From Prorocentrum cordatum (Eukaryota > Sar > Dinophyceae > Prorocentrales > Prorocentraceae), in the NCBI GenBank assembly GCA_963575745.1, contig CAUYUJ010011570.1, forward strand, positions 396,501 through 460,500: 64,000 bases of DNA. The letters are read 5' to 3'. Below are positions 12,195 to 23,484 of this stretch, piece by piece. The translations under genes were made by a program, and so were the position numbers. Under the pieces are notes generated by a model that was given only the letters and a program-made list of their open reading frames with translations, did not search any database and was not told the DNA's origin. Positions within the stretch are counted from its first letter, which is position 1; each line of letters starts with the position of its first letter.

Positions 12195-12430
12195 GGAAGA
12201 AGGAGGAGGGGGATGATGGGAAGCAGGAGGGAGGAGGAAGGAAGGAAGGAAAGAAGGAGGAACGCGGGGACCGTCTCTTCAAAACGAGGACCCAACACCA
12301 CAGGATGATTGGGGAAAAAATCAAAAAAAGAAAAAGAAGAAGATAGAGATAGAGAGAGAGTGAAAGGGAACGAGCAAGAGGGAGAGGGAGAGACAGAGAG
12401 AGTGAGAGAGCTGGGAGGATCTCGGAGTCT
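12195..12430. repeat. Purine-rich tract
   Basis: The plus strand is almost all purine: GGAGGA and GGAAGGAA groups at 12195-12260, then GAGAGA groups at 12340-12415. No gene is supported. Confidence 0.8.
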
Positions 12431-12509
12431 CGGAGGCTGCCGAAAAGCGATGGGTAAAGAAACATACGAGCTCAAACCATAAATCAGAAATCACCTTCAC
12501 TCATCAAAC

Positions 12510-12680
12510 CCCGACGAACCCGCGACACACCCGCGACCCACTCACGACCCATCCGCGACCCGGCCTGCGACCCGGCCTGCGACCCACCCACATTGCTTTA
12601 ACCAAAGAATCGGCGCCTGCGGCGGGCTCGTTATATAGCTTGTAAAATTTATGCGCCTGCGGCAGGCTTCTTCAGAGCCT
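12510..12680. repeat. CCCGCGACCC repeats and a duplicated GCGCCTGCGGC box
   Basis: Seven or so units of about 13 bp ending in GCGACCC run from 12510 to 12590. A short box with TGCGCCTGCGGC(A/G)GGCT occurs at about 12613 and 12651. Confidence 0.55.
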
Positions 12681-12779
12681 CGCACACTGCCGACGTACCT
12701 GCCGCCCCTTCACTCTTATCCGCAACTGCGGGGTGCTACGTATCGATAGATTTGAGCAGGGTGACCGTCGGCGTATTGA

Positions 12780-13470
12780 TGCAGGGTCCCGAGAGGGTCC
12801 TCTTCGGGGTCTCCTGAGGCCATTTTCAAACAGTCTTGGGGGCCTCCTGGGCCGTATTGGGGCCCTCTGTGGCCGTCTTGGTCCCTCTGGGCAATGTGGG
12901 GGGGGCCTCTTGGGGTTGTTCTGGGGCGGTCTGCGGGTCCTGTTGGGCTGTCTTGGGGCCCCGCTGGGCCGTCTGAAGCCCCTCCGGGGGCCCTCTTGGC
13001 GTCTTGGGGCCGTTTTGGGGCCCGCTGGGGCCGCCTGGAGCCTCTTTGGGAACACTCTTGGAGCGTCTTGGGGCCGTCATGGGCCCCTCTTGGTCCGTCA
13101 CGGGCTCGTTTTGGGGCCCTCTTGGGTGCCTATGAAGCCATCTTGGTGCGATCTCGGGGGCCTCTTCGGCCATCTCGAGCGCTCCGGAGACTGAAAAGCC
13201 GAGTATACGAACATGGCACCGCAACCTAAGGAAACATCTATTTGTTGCCTCCAAGGGCCCTCTTGGGAATCGTCTGCGGGCCCGCTTGGGCCATCTGGGC
13301 AGCCCGTTGGGCCGTGGAGTGGCCACCTTGGGCCATCTTGGGCCCATCGTGGCTGTGTTGGGGAGCCCTTCGGGCCCTCCTGGGGCCCTCCAGGGCAGTC
13401 TTGGGGCCATCTGGGGCCGTCTTGGGCCCCCCTGGGGCGCTCTGGATCCAGCCTCCCTGGCCGGGGCCGA
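12780..13470. repeat. G-rich degenerate repeat (CTTGGGGCCGTC type)
   Basis: Irregular 13-30 bp units built from GGGGCC, GTCTTGGG and CCTCTTGG cover the plus strand, broken by a non-repeat stretch near 13160-13250. All frames stay open on the minus strand because the repeat lacks stops, so the open frames are not taken as genes. Confidence 0.7.
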
Positions 13471-13659
13471 AGTTGTGGCGGATCAAGGGAGCCGATGGTA
13501 ATAGTACCGCCAAATCTACGTATGCATTAACTCAGGCATCTCGTTGAGATGTAGGTGCGTGCAGGGTATAGGAACGACATTCCTCGGCCTGCCCCAGAAT
13601 CCAAAGTTCTCTTCCTTATAGCGCACCTACTGCACTCATCAACATCCCCATGGCCCCCC

Positions 13660-14200
13660 ACCGTCACACCAACCACATTCGAGCACGACCACCATCTCCA
13701 TCATAAAAATCACCATCATGACCGTCATCAGCCTCGTCCTCGTCCTCCTGAGAATCGTCATCATCATGTTCATCATGTTCATCATGTTCATCATGTTCAT
13801 CATGTTCATCATGTTCATCATGTTCATCATGTTCATCATCATCATCATCATCATCATCAGCATCATCATCATCATCACCGTCAGCAACATCATCATTATC
13901 GTCATCACTATTGTCACTACTACGATCATCATTATGATCATGAGCATGATCATCAACAACAGCATCAGCAACATCCTTGCCATCATCATCCCCGTAAATC
14001 ATCATCATCATCAGCATCATCAGCATCATCATCATCATCATCAACAGCATCACAATCATCACATCCTTATCCTCATCCTCACCCTCACCATCACCCTCGT
14101 CCACATCCCCATCCTCCTCCTCCTCCTCATCATCATCATCAGCATCCTCATGATCATCATCATCAGCATCAGCATCAGCAACATCATCAACGTCGTAACA
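13660..14200. repeat. CAT microsatellite with a 9-bp TCATGTTCA array
   Basis: CATCAT triplets predominate. At 13762-13845 the unit lengthens to nine bases (TCATGTTCA, about nine copies). Translated products are His-, Asp-, Ile- or Met-rich depending on frame and strand and are not believable proteins. Confidence 0.85.
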
Positions 14201-15439
14201 ATACATCTGAATCACCATTGTCCATTCATAGATCATCCTCAATCCATCCCCCGTCTGCGCACACAGCCGAGGGTAGAGCACACCGTGCCATTATAGGCAT
14301 AACCACAACGATGCATGTACATGTATACATATGCGTATGCATGTGCGTTTAGACACCTGACGAAAGAAGAACACTGACCACGCAAAAAAGAAGACGATTG
14401 AAACGGTTGTTGTGCTAGCGTTCCGTGGACACACACTGGGGTCAACAGGATCATCAGACAAAGGCAACTGCACTTGCAAACGCACATTCTTAATACTGGG
14501 ACTCAGTCATAAGTGAAGTCTCTCCTCGTCCTCTCCCATCGAGGCCGACGCTGACATAAAAAACAAATCTCCAAACTCAAATCTCGACCCTCCCCCCTGC
14601 TCGGGGGTTGCTAAAGGTGCCCCTGGCCCACGGTGCCCCAGCTTGTCCCTTAATTTTGGAGCTCCTGGGGCCCTCTGGGCCTCGTGGGGGGTGCTCAGGG
14701 GCAGCGGGGGCCTCCCCTGGAAATCCCGGGGCACCTTGGGCCAGGGGCTCTCCTGGCCACACCCGACCTGCTGCCTCCTCCGCCCACCCCTGGTGCTGAG
14801 GAGGCCACCCTCTCCACACCTGCATGCGCGGTTCTCCTGAATTGCGCTCCGCAGGCTCCTCGGGGTGCGCGCGCGCCGCCAGCCCGCGAGCACCCGGCTC
14901 CAACGACCTCCTCCCTCTCGGTGTCGGACGCTGTCCTCAACGTCTTCGGCTCGGAAGTTGTCGGGCGTTCCTGGGGGATCTCGTCGACGCAACTGGACAT
15001 GTTGGTCACGACGGAACCCGGGAATTCGGGAAAAGATTTTGGCCGGATGTCGATCTGGCTTCCAAGCAGTCATGGCATTCTTCGTGCCTCAAGGGGCTTC
15101 AAGAAACCTCCAAGGACCTCCTCCTCTTCCTCCCTCTTGTTTTTTCTCGTCAGCCTCCTCCTTTCTTCCGCCCTCCCTCCCTCTTACCTTCTCCCTCGTC
15201 GCCCATTTCCGCTCCCACGTCCTCCTCTTCCTCCTCGTCGTCGTCCTCCTCTTGCTCCTCCTGAGCCTCCTGCCCCTCCTCCACGTCGTCTTCTACCTCC
15301 TCCTAGTCCTGCTGTTGCTTACCTGACTGAGTCACATAAGTCACTCGCCAAAAGAGTGCGATGTCCAGCACGGTGGTGATGTTAAGATATCGAAGCACCA
15401 GACATGCTCCCAGTACTAAATATCCGGCCCAACTGAAAC

Positions 15440-15515
15440 GTTAGGATAAGGGAGAATGGGGGGAGAGAGAGGGAGAGCGAGAGAGAGAGAGAGGAAGAGA
15501 GTGATATATGAAAAC

Positions 15516-15554
<39 letters not shown>

Positions 15555-15560
15555 CAAAAC
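15440..15560. repeat. GA microsatellite and AAAC repeats
   Basis: GAGAGA from about 15465 to 15550, followed by ACAAAC units. No gene is supported between 14.5 and 16.0 kb. Confidence 0.85.
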
Positions 15561-15961
15561 AAACAAACAAACAAAAACTATAGGACGTCGACGAAACGAC
15601 GATCACAACCCCTGCTTTGACTCGCACGGAAGGCCCGCACAATGCTTGATCTCCTCCAAGAACAGCTGCGGCGGCGGCGGAAGGGTGCAAGATGGCGGCA
15701 GGGAGCGAGCTGGGAGAGAAAAGGGGTTATTACTCCTCCCCCGCGGCGGGACGTGCAGGTTCAGCCTTTTAGCCTACCGTCGGGAGGTCCACGGCTTCCT
15801 GGCACCCTCCGAAGCACTTCGGCACCCCCCTGTGCACGGCGCCCAAAACGCTTGAAACACACAGAAAAACGAGTGCCAATACAACCTTTGGATATCCCCT
15901 TGAAGGTAAACCGGACCGGACTGATGCAGCCCACACATAAACCCCCCATCTTCAAAAGTGA

Positions 15962-15998
15962 ACGCACATGTACGGACACGTTGTCCGTACATGTGCGT
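15962..15998. repeat. Perfect 37-bp hairpin, 17-bp arms
   Basis: ACGCACATGTACGGACA is followed by CGT and then by its exact reverse complement. It stands alone in non-repetitive sequence. It could be a miniature foldback, a transcript hairpin or a recombination site. It lacks a T-run for a bacterial-type terminator. Confidence 0.85.
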
Positions 15999-16020
15999 CA
16001 GCATGTAGTGCTGCAGGGGC

Positions 16021-18660
16021 TCAGCCTTTCGCCAGCATTTCTCTTCGCCTCGCAGAACAGCGACCACCATAGCCGTACGTCTCAGAGTAATCCGTTGCAG
16101 ACCACCGCAACCCCTCTTTTTTTGACATGGTTTTGTATACCCGTGTACCGCCAGACCAACGATCATCATATACTCGCGTGATGTCCCAGTGGTCCTGGTA
16201 CGATTCCCAGTGGTTATGACTCTGGGTTGAGCGCCCTGTTGTTTCTTGTTCGCGATGTACCCAAGGCGCCCGTGGCCTCGTTCCAGTGCGCGATGACGAA
16301 TCATGTGTCGATCCAGCGTCGCAGACCCTGCCCCTCGGCCTCGCAGGCCGCCCTGGCGGCGCCTCGCGCCGCGGGGGCAGCCCAGACGCCCCGTCGCGGA
16401 GGGGGCGGCCATCGGAAACCATAGTGGACAGCGCAGCGGCGGCCATGGGCCGTCGCGCAAGGGGGGGTGGAGGAGCAGCAGGGGCACCGACTAAATCGGC
16501 ACCTCCAATACCCTCTCCCTCAACATCCATGGACGCTGACACGTGAGGTGCGGGAACATCGCCGACTGGGTCAGCTGCAGTTTCATATGGATGGACAGTC
16601 TGGTCATATTCACGTGACTGCTGAATCGTAGCTCCAGTGGCTTGAGCGCCTCTCATTGTGTCACCGGGAACTGTCTCAATCTAGGCTGGGCCGATATCGG
16701 GAAACCCCTTCTTTCGAACGATACGCAAGATTCCGATCGCAATCGCAGCGATCCGGCGTCCATGGACGGCCCCCATGCGTTCCCACACCTCGGCGCATTT
16801 GTCTTGCGAAGGCTCGCGCCGTTTGTCCTTGCCGACAAGCTCAACCATTGCGGCCTGCATTGGCCAGGGATCTGCGCGCATCTTAGACCTGAGGCTGAGC
16901 CAAGTCCGCGATGAATGCTTCAAGCAGGCTGGAACTCCTGACTACATCCCCTACCATTTCCTCAGGATCACGCAAATGTCTGCGCATCTGCTGCGGGCAA
17001 TTGTCCACCCTTTCTCCTATGCGAATTGCCTCCCATATTCCTTCCTGGGTAGCACGCGCGGCCAACGTCCGTTGAAAACACAATGGCTTTTTCCGACCAC
17101 GAGATCCTCCATCATGTTTCCCTGTATATATTCATGGCACGGAGAGGTCTATACTTCAAATGTGCGGGTGTGATATTCTTCCAACAGACGACATCCAACA
17201 ATTTGTCAGCCAAAACGCGGGTGGCGTCTTCTTCAAGATATGGTCCGAAGGATGCGGTAATCGTCATGTACTGCTGCATGAATTTGGAAGCTGCCCTCGC
17301 GACACCACGTACCAGCATTTTAACTGAAGCCGCCGCTGCCCAGTCCGTCGACAAGTTAATCGCGCCGTTGAAGAACATTTGTATGACAGGACGCCCGGTG
17401 ACCTCTGTGGGTGCCGAGATGACGATCTACCCAATTATGGATCCTTCGATATGACGAACGTCGTTTTCGTCTTTAGGAAATCGAAGTGCAGGAATTCTTC
17501 GGCGTCTCCATCGTTTGCGGACTCCTGAAATATAGGGCCACTGGAACTTATACTAACTCAATATCGGGTTGTTCCGCGCACTGGCGATGGACCGTTTAGA
17601 ACGTGTAAAAGCTGGGTGCAAGGGCCACCAAATCATCGTGCCTGTTATTTGCTCCCTCAGAAGTCACATGAGGCCCAGCCTTCAATGCTTTGAAGTTTGC
17701 GATGGGAAGCTCGATGCCGGGATACTGATCATCATGAGGGATGAACTGGATCCTTCCCATCTTCATTACACTATCACTTACCAACCACGTGGCCGAAGAT
17801 CCGTCCCGTCCGTAGCGAAATTTCCGTCCCAAACTCCCCATCCGCTCACTGGCTCAACGACGCTGTCTTCCACGTGTGGCCAAATTAACGCACAAGGGGG
17901 GATCATCTCATCGGCATCTCAGTCGGGTCAGTGTGCCTCCACACTGTGCAACACAAGTCTGACACCCTGGTGGTTTCGGTTCTCCAAGTATTGTACGACA
18001 TGAATATCTTCCTGAGCGTGTCGAGAAATCGAAAATATGGCTCGTAGGTCGTATCGGAATGGAATAAGGCTGTCTGCATTCTCGGCCATTTACGAAGGGA
18101 CGAAGCACATTGCTGTGTTGAGACAAGACATGTTTGTCTTTGACTTCGTGATCCTTCCGAATCATTGAAACAATGTCGTTTGTGCTTTTCGTAAGACTCC
18201 AAACTGTGATCAGCACGCTGTGACGAATTGCTTAGCTTTGCTCCCCTTTCTGGTGGGCAGAGTGTATGTGGGTTTGCTCCTGCCACGTCCCCTACCCATC
18301 TGGATAGCCCTCTTTCTCTGAGGCCGGTGTCTATCTTGCAGAGGCTGTCAATGGCTGGTGGTGCGCACGAATGTAATGAGACTGTTCAACCATCTCGTCG
18401 CATATCCAGCACCGACGCATTCCGATGCGGAAACTATGCAACTGCGTGCAAATGAATAGACCATGTTCTTTCCATGGCCGGTCATACTGCTACCCATGTT
18501 CGCCAACAGTGAAAATCTCATCCGACTGCAAGAAAGCCAACATGTTCTTCGAGCCATCCCTTATTTCGTTGTTCACCCAACAGAAATGGAAGATCTTATA
18601 CCACGTTGTTGTTAGTGGGTCTTCGCTGCGATCGCACAAAAAGATATGGTCATGATACCG
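16021..18660 (-). pseudogene. Decayed gene or retroelement with a C2H2-like finger
   Basis: Protein-like segments follow each other on the minus strand but change frame and are broken by stops. From 18660 the frame reads RYHDHIFLCDRSEDPLTTTW and on to FTVGEHG, meets TAG at about 18488, then continues in the same frame with RRCWICDEMVEQSHYIRAHH, which has CxxC, seven residues, HxxxxHH spacing. Further pieces lie at 18217-17903, 17841-17596, 17378-17112, 17083-16681 and 16656-16021; the last contains HWDITRVYDDRWSGGTRVYK. The stretch is richer in A and T than its surroundings. The full family is not recognised. Some breaks may be introns, but the in-frame TAG and the short pieces favour a dead copy. 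Confidence 0.5.
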
Positions 18661-18674
18661 GAGAAAAAACCCAA

Positions 18675-18900
18675 TCAGGGCTATAGGGCTAGGGCTAGGG
18701 GGCCATAGGGCTATTGAGCTGTAGGGCTATAGAGCTATAGGGCTATAGAGTTGTAGGGCTATAGGGCTATTGGGCAATAAGGCACCCCCGGGCACCCCCA
18801 GGCACCCCTGGGCACGCCCGGGCACCCAAGCACCCAAGCCCCGGGCACCCCCGGGCACGCCCGGGCACCCCCGGGCACCCGGGCACCTGGGCGTGCGGCG
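18675..18900. repeat. AGGGCTATA tandem repeat followed by GGGCACCCCC repeat
   Basis: At 18675-18780 units such as AGGGCTATAGGGCTAGGG recur. They resemble degenerate telomere-type repeats but do not match TTTAGGG or TTAGGG. At 18781-18895 units close to CGGGCACCCC take over. The join is abrupt. Confidence 0.75.
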
Positions 18901-19259
18901 AAAATCGGCGGCAAACCGAACTTAATCATATGAATCCGCTAGGACCCCTACAGAGGCAAGCTCCGATCGGGGAAATATGGCACAGAAAGATATGGTCAAT
19001 ATTTGCCCACGCAAGGGTTTCTTTTCGGGCGTTGTCATAATGGGACCTGGTTTAGCGATGTGTACTGGGGGGCGCCACCCCCACCCCGCTCCACTAACCG
19101 GAACTGCCGTCACCCGAAAAAGACGGAAAGAACCTACATGAAAATCCTTTTCGGCTAATCTGGAAATAACCTTCACTGCCGTCCTCGCGATGAATAAGGC
19201 GCCCTTACTGTCTTCTTTGCGTCATTATCATTCTCGCCCTGGCGCAAGTCTCTCACCCG

Positions 19260-19440
19260 CTCCCCGACGCAGGGGCTCCCGCCTGCGCCCGATTCGGCTG
19301 ACGATGGGTTGCCACGGCCAGCCCGGAGACAAGGGTTTCCCCCTGCCCCCGATTCGGCTGACAATGGGTTACCAACGCCAGCCCAAAGAAGGGCTTCCCG
19401 CCCCCGGCCCGGACGCAAGGGTTTCCCCCTGCGCCCAGCC
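19260..19440. repeat. ~70-bp tandem repeat (GATTCGGCTGAC type)
   Basis: CCCGATTCGGCTGACRATGGGTT followed by a CCAGCCC box occurs at about 19287 and 19350, and a degenerate third copy ends near 19435. The plus-strand open frame over it is not supported as a gene. Confidence 0.55.
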
Positions 19441-19519
19441 GCCGTGGTCGTCCTCACCTCCTGTTCCTCCTCTTCCTCCTCACCTGATGGGTCGAGCGAA
19501 TCGCCCCCCGAAGAACGCA

Positions 19520-20135
19520 TAAAGAGGGGGCTCCCTCCTGAGACTTCCTCACAGTTCACTCACAGACGAGACCCCCCACCTGATACCTCCTCCATATTCA
19601 GGCCTCAGGAGCCCCAAAGTAACGACAATTACAAGGTTGAGGATGACGCGCTCGGATCAAAAACATCAAGCGCCGGCCTGAGACTTCCGTACAGTGCACT
19701 CACAAACGAGGTTCGCGCCTGATACTTTTCTCATATTCAGGCCTCAGGAGCCAAAAGTGACGACAATGACAGGTTCGAGGATGACCCGCTCGGATTAAAA
19801 ACATAAAGTGCGAGCTCCATAGGGAGGGGGCTTCCGCCTGAGACTTCTTCGCAATTCACTCACAGACGAGGTTTGCGCCTGACACTTCCCCTATATTCAA
19901 GCCTCATGAGCCCAAAAGAGACGACAATTGCAAGTTCGAAGATGACACGCTCGGATTAAACACATAATATGCGGGCCCCATAGGGAGAGGGCTCCCGCCT
20001 GAGACTTCCTCGCAATTCGCTCACGGACGAGCCTCCCGCCTGAGACTTCCATCATATTCAAGCCTCAGGAACCCAAAAAAGACGACAATTACAAATTCGA
20101 GGATGACCCGCTCGGATTGAAAACATGAAATGCGG
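19520..20135. repeat. ~160-bp tandem repeat, four copies
   Basis: The phrase TTCACTCACAGACGAG or close variants occurs at about 19555, 19697, 19856 and 20017. Each copy also has TATTCA-GCCTCAGGAGCC and GATGACNCGCTCGGATTAAA. A further partial copy stands at 25600-25680, beyond the 64-bp satellite block. Confidence 0.8.
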
Positions 20136-20149
20136 GCCCCATAATGAAA

Positions 20150-20630
20150 ATGGAATTTTGTTTCATCCGCTTTTGTTTCGTCCACTTATGTTTCGTCCGA
20201 ATTTGTTCGTCCGCTTTTGTTTCATCCGCTTTTGATTCATCCGCTTTTGTTTCGCCCGTCTTTTGTTTCGGCCGCTTCTGTTTCATCCGCTTTTGTTTCG
20301 TCCGCGTTTGTTTCGTCCCCTTTTGTTTCGTCTGCTTTTGTTCGGATGCGTCCGCTGTGTTTTGCGTGATTCGTGTGGAAAATGGGGAAATGGAAACTGG
20401 ATGGATTTAAACAGGACGACTTAAAACCAAATGAACTTGCACAAGACGAATTAAAACCAGATGAATTTAAACCAAACATATGAAACCCCAAAACATTAAA
20501 CTGGCGGATGAAAACCAAATGAATTCAAACTGGACGAAATAAAACTGGATGAATTTAAGCCGGACGGATTAACACCCGATGGATTTAAACCGAACGAATT
20601 AAAACCGGATGAGTTTAAACCAGACGCGGA
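20150..20630. repeat. 15-bp TTTTGTTTCATCCGC array and AAACCGGATGAATT array
   Basis: Positions 20150-20350 hold about twelve units close to TTTTGTTTCGTCCGC. Positions 20395-20630 hold units of about 26 bp close to GAATTAAAACCGGATGAATT. The second motif reappears reversed at 25430-25600. Confidence 0.8.
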
Positions 20631-20639
20631 AAAACACAT

Positions 20640-21030
20640 GGATCCAGCTCTGGGCAACCATGTTAGATACCCCCTGGGTGGCCTGGATACGTAAAAACAC
20701 ATGCAGGGTGGCCTGGACACTTTAAACACATGGTCCTTGCTCGGGACAGCCATGTTAGATACCCCCTGGGTGGCCTGGACACGTAAAAACACATGGTGCC
20801 AACTTGGGACAACCATGTTAGATACACCTCTGAGTGGTCTGGACACGTTAAAACATGCGGTCCTTGCTCGCGACAATCATGTTAGATACTCCCATGGGTG
20901 GTCTGGGCAAGGAAAAACACGTGGTTCCAGTTTGGGGCAATCATGTTAGATACCCCACTGGGTGGCCTGGACACGTACAAACACATGGTTCCAGCTCGGG
21001 ACAACCATGTTAGATACCCCCTGGGTGTCC
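20640..21030. repeat. 64-bp satellite, block 1
   Basis: Units contain ACCATGTTAGATACCCCC, GGGTGGCCTGGACACGTA and AAACACATGGTCC in order. GGACACG-type anchors lie at 20777, 20841, 20905 and 20969, exactly 64 bp apart. Open frames here are made by the repeat. Confidence 0.9.
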
Positions 21031-21129
21031 TGGGACCTCGCGGGGCCTCCTGGAGAGGGCCAATCTACAGGGGTCGTGCCCCTGGAGAGGGCCAATCTAT
21101 GGGAACACATAACAAAACAGACGGGTTCG

Positions 21130-21345
21130 TGCCCCTCACCCCACCCAAATGTGTCCCGCACCCTGTGATTTATCGATCGGGATTTCAAACGCCAGCGTTT
21201 CGCAAGGGACATCCTGAATTTTTCCACGCCGGATGGGACTGTGCTTTGTTATTCATAATCCATAATTTTGCCGGCCGAAGCCGGTGGGAAACAAAACGAT
21301 ACTGAAAAAGAACCTTGGGCCCGCGCCCTTTCCGGGAACATGATC
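21130..21345. repeat. ~190-bp module, copy 1 of 3
   Basis: Starts with a TGTCCCGCACCCTGTGATTT-like phrase, then ATCGATCGGGATTTCAAA, a TTCCACGCC box, GCCGGCCGAAGCCGG, and ends with GGGCCCGCGCCCTTTCCGGG. The same order recurs at 23287-23480 and 24592-24785, each time next to 64-bp satellite. This may be a mobile element or a spacer amplified with the satellite. Confidence 0.8.
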
Positions 21346-21429
21346 GACCCACAAACCCGGAAAGGAATGTAGCAATGCAAGGCATGGCAACGTTTCAAAT
21401 ACACGAGATTAGGCGACGGGCAAAAACAA

Positions 21430-22055
21430 TGCTGAGTCTTTCGATCTTGATGTACCGTGCTGAAGGCTGTGCTGTGCTGCGCCGTGCTGAACTGCGATGT
21501 GCCATGCCGCGATTGTGCTCTATAGCGTTGTGGATCGCGTCCTCGTTTGCATCTGAGTCCTGACCGAACTGATCTGGATCTTGAGCTCGAGCTGCCAGAG
21601 CACATAGTAGCTGCACCAGAGCTATTTGACAGGGGGAGATGCAAGGAGGACGCGCCGCGGAACGTCCCATGGGACGCGCCAAGCGACGTGCCAGGGGGCG
21701 TGCCAGGGGGACGCACCGCGGGACGTGCAAAGGGGACGCTCCGGAACGTGGCAATGGACGTGCCACGGGACGTGCCAGAGGACGCGCCGCGCGACGTGCC
21801 AGGGGGATTCGCCACGGGACGCGCCACGGAACGTGCCAAAGAACGTACCAAATTGCAATGCTGAATGTATCGATCTTGATGTACCGTGCCGAGGGCTATG
21901 CTGTGCTGCGCCGTGCTGAACTGCGATGTGCCATGCCGTGATTGTGTTCTATAGTAGTGTGTTGAGTCGAGTCCCCCTTTGCATCGGAGTCCTGATCGAA
22001 CTGATCTGGATCTTGAGCTCGAGCTGTCTGAGCACATAGTAGCTGCCCCAGAGCG
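21430..22055. repeat. ~180-bp direct repeat flanking a GGGACGTGCCA tract
   Basis: A segment starting ATCTTGATGTACCGTGC and ending with GAGCACATAGTAGCTGC occurs at about 21445-21620 and 21868-22045. Between them (21655-21845) are short units of the GGGACGTGCCA type. A duplication around a short tandem array is the simplest reading. Confidence 0.75.
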
Positions 22056-22059
22056 TTGT

Positions 22060-22335
22060 GGGACCCATATGTGTTCACGCTTCCCCCGCCCTGGGGCGTT
22101 AGGAACCATCTGTTGTCAAGCTTGCCCCGCCATGGGGCGTTAGAAACCCATGTGTTTTTACGTATCTCCCGCCCTGGGACATTCGGCACTCATGCGTTTT
22201 CACGTTTGTCCCGCCCTGGGGCGAAAGAGCCCATGTGTTTTCGCGCTTCTCCTGCCCAGGGGCGTTAGGCGCCAATGTGTTGTCATGCTTGTCCCGCCCT
22301 GGGGCGTTAAGATCCGATCTGTTCTCACGCTTCTC
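22060..22335. repeat. 42-bp tandem repeat, six to seven copies
   Basis: The box GGGGCGTTA or close variants lies at 22093, 22134, 22176, 22218, 22259 and 22301, 41-42 bp apart, with CCCATGTGTTTTCACG in between. Confidence 0.85.
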
Positions 22336-22404
22336 GAGCCTCCTGGGGCCTCCTGGGGGCTGGAGGGAAGTGAAAAGCGCTCCTCGAGCACATTTCCCAA
22401 TACA

Positions 22405-23280
22405 GAACAGGAGGCCCATGTTGGATACCCCCTGGGTGGCCTGGACACGTTAAAGCAGCTGGTTCCGCCATGCCAAGTGCCACCCTGTGCGGCCTGAACA
22501 TGTAAAACCACGTGGTTCCAATTCGGGACAATCATGTTAGATGCCCCCAGGGTGGCCTGGACACGTGAAAACACTTGGGCCCAGCTCTGGGCAACCATGT
22601 TAGATGCACCCCGGGGTGGCCTGGACACGCTAAAACACGTGGTCCTTGCTCGGGGCAACCATGTTAGATATCTCCATGTGTGGCCTGAACACGTAAAAAC
22701 ACATGGTGCCACCTCGGGACAACCATGTTAGATACACCCGGGGGTAGCCTGGACACGTTAAAACACGTGATCCTTGCCCGGGGCAATCACATTAGATACC
22801 CCCCTGTGTGGCCTGGACACGTGAAAAAAGTGGTTCAAGCTCGGGACGACCAAATTGGATATCCCCTTGGGTGGCCTGGACACTTAAACAAACATGTTCC
22901 AGCTCGGGACATCCATGTTGGATACCCCCCTGGATTCCAGCTCAGGGCAACCATTTTAGATATCCCCTTAGGTGGCCTGGGCATGTAAAAACACGTGTTT
23001 CCAGCTCGGGACAACCAACTCGGGAACACCATGTCAGATACACCCCTGCGGCCTGGACACGTTCAACTCACATGGTACCACTATGTTAGATACCAACCTG
23101 GGTGGCCTGGACACGTGAAAACACATGGTGCAAACTCGGGGCCACCATGTGAAATACCCCACCTTTGCTGCCTGGACACACCAAAGCACGTGGTTCCAGC
23201 TCGGGACCTCTATGTTAGATACCCCACTGGGTGGCCTGGACATGTGAAAACACATGGTTCCAGCTCGCACGGGATTAACT
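22405..23280. repeat. 64-bp satellite, block 2
   Basis: About thirteen units of the same family as block 1 with more divergence and some shortened units. The block ends where the second ~190-bp module begins. Confidence 0.85.
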
Positions 23281-23286
23281 TTTTCT

Positions 23287-23480
23287 ACCAAAATGTGTCC
23301 CGGACCTTGTGATTTATCGATCGGGATTTCAAAACCAAGCGTTTCGGTAGGGACATGCTCAATTTTTCCACGCCTAGTGGGACTTAACCTCGTTATTGAT
23401 CGCAACTGCTTTCGCTGGCCGGAATCGAAAGGAAACAATACTAAAAGACAAACCTGGGCCGCCGCCCTTTCCGGAAAAAA
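23287..23480. repeat. ~190-bp module, copy 2 of 3
   Basis: Same order of boxes as the copy at 21130: TGTCCCGGACCTTGTGATTT, the ATCGATCGGGATTTCAAA box, TTTTTCCACGCC, and a CGCCCTTTCCGG end. It is flanked on both sides by 64-bp satellite. Confidence 0.8.
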
Positions 23481-23484
23481 AACA

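Noticed and set aside
11522-12475. 317-codon minus-strand frame at 11.5-12.5 kb
   Set aside because: Most of it is the 90-bp satellite read through, with repeated His/Pro/Ser blocks.
14507-15073. 188-codon minus-strand open frame
   Set aside because: Gly/Arg/Pro-rich with no recognisable segment, overlapped by equally long plus-strand frames.
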